This document shows, piece after piece, positions 63,528 to 64,000 of a stretch of 64,000 nt of DNA. The position numbers and the translations under genes are program-made. The notes below the pieces were generated by a model, which made no database searches, was not told where the DNA came from, and saw only the letters and a program-made list of their open reading frames with translations. Within the stretch, counting starts at the first letter, position 1, and every line of letters starts with the position of its first letter. Source of the DNA: Mycobacterium sp. DL99 (GTDB lineage Bacteria; Actinomycetota; Actinomycetes; Mycobacteriales; Mycobacteriaceae); contig NZ_SJOM01000007.1 in NCBI RefSeq assembly GCF_004762045.1, positions 1,077,926 to 1,141,925 of the forward strand, given 5' to 3'.

Positions 63528-64000
63528 TGGCCAGGGATCACGGCCGCGTCCTATGTGCGATCTGGCGTGACAAGGACTTTCGTCAACGAAGCATCGCCGC
63601 GCAACGCCTGTACATGCTTCTGCTGTCCCAAACCAACGTGAACAACGCTGGTGTTCTGCCTCTGCAGGTGTCGAAGTGGGCCAAGGGCTGCGAGCAGACC
63701 GGCCTCAACGACATCCAGGCCGCTTTGGATGAGCTGTCGGAGCACAGGTTTGTGTTCTACGACGAGGACACCGAAGAGGCGTTGATCCGGTCGTACATGC
63801 GCAACGACGGGGTGATGAAGCACAAGTACATCTGGACGAACGCGTTGCGGTGCGCTGAGCACACGGAGTCGCCGGTGTTGCGTGAGGTGCTTGCGGAGGA
63901 GTTGTTGAGGACTCGCCGCAAGGACGCTGAGGCGGTCGCAGCGGTCCTGATTGGAATGCCACCTGAACCGGATCCCGATGGCATTCCGATCCCATCCGAA
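63527..64000 (+). CDS. replication-initiation-type protein, truncated by window end
   Basis: At least 158 aa. The start MARDHGRVLCAIWRDKDFRQ and the winged-helix region (LYMLLLSQTNVNNAGVLPLQ, ALDELSEHRFVFYDEDTEEA) resemble phage replication initiators (DnaD/RepA-like helical domains). The ATG shares one base with the previous stop. The frame is open at the window edge, so the C-terminal domain is unseen. Confidence 0.7.
   Translation, partial: MARDHGRVLCAIWRDKDFRQRSIAAQRLYMLLLSQTNVNNAGVLPLQVSKWAKGCEQTGLNDIQAALDELSEHRFVFYDEDTEEALIRSYMRNDGVMKHKYIWTNALRCAEHTESPVLREVLAEELLRTRRKDAEAVAAVLIGMPPEPDPDGIPIPSE

Larger units (their letters stand above)
47076..64000 (+). mobile_element. temperate mycobacteriophage prophage, left part
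   Basis: The element begins at the tRNA-Lys core and runs off the window. Order: integrase, leftward repressor, operator region, Cro-like, antirepressor, then a long early operon with recombination, methylation and replication genes. All rightward genes overlap or nearly touch. Structural and lysis genes are not in the window. The lysogeny module looks intact, so it may be an active prophage. Confidence 0.93.

Noticed and set aside
47076..64000. CRISPR array or toxin-antitoxin locus in the prophage
   Set aside because: No regularly spaced repeats are visible, and no gene pair has a recognisable toxin or antitoxin motif.

Overview
The window is chromosomal DNA of a fast-growing mycobacterium (Mycolicibacterium / Mycobacterium type). 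The reasons are very high GC, frequent GTG starts, mycobacterial hallmark genes (mycothiol synthase mshD, acyl-ACP desaturase desA1, MCE protein, LmeA, LCP protein with a long acidic N-terminus, DUF732 and DUF3073 proteins), and a gene order that I recognise from memory as matching roughly Rv0784-Rv0826 of M. tuberculosis. The last 17 kb are the left part of an integrated temperate mycobacteriophage.

1-16.5 kb: a TetR regulator, a glutathione/thiol peroxidase, a DUF2334 protein, a KstD-like flavoprotein, a metallo-beta-lactamase-fold hydrolase and a secreted protein lead to purS-purQ. An opposite-strand operon encodes a DyP peroxidase and the encapsulin that packages it. Then come an M18 aminopeptidase, a VOC protein, purL, a membrane alpha/beta hydrolase, a CPBP protease and an APC-type transporter.

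16.5-30.7 kb: an orphan MCE protein lies divergent from a sterol-carrier-like protein, followed by DUF4259 and DoxX proteins, purF, purM, DUF3073, ygfZ and pabC. Between pabC and two paralogous Cys-containing lipoproteins lies a compact unit with its own promoter, a strong Shine-Dalgarno, a 12-codon ORF and nested perfect hairpins; this is the best candidate for an under-described element. Next is a sulfur locus (DUF4395, cysA2 rhodanese, sseC) preceded by a leaderless ORF ending in seven Cys codons, which matches the cysteine-responsive attenuator described in mycobacteria. The thioredoxin-like thiX and lmeA lie upstream.

30.7-47 kb: glnR-mshD, the phosphate operon pstSCAB with an 11-bp direct-repeat PHO box, and the phosphate regulator phoU. 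Also present are a quinone reductase/MarR pair with palindromic operators, an LCP cell-wall ligase, desA1-dus, two tandem PASTA-like secreted paralogs, a TetR/MpaB-type oxygenase pair and a DUF732 protein.

47-64 kb: the prophage junction lies in the 3' half of a tRNA-Lys gene. Integrase, a leftward HTH repressor, a Cro-like gene and an antirepressor form the lysogeny module. A rightward early operon of more than 30 small genes follows, with 25 four-base stop/start overlaps. It encodes a ParB-like protein, an Xis-like protein, an Ead/Ea22-like protein, a secreted and a membrane protein, a WhiB-like protein, a YqaJ exonuclease with an inserted zinc module, a cytosine-C5 methyltransferase with a zinc-ribbon insert, an MmcB-like nuclease-fold protein and many mini zinc-ribbon proteins. 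The window ends inside a replication-type gene, so the right prophage end is not seen.
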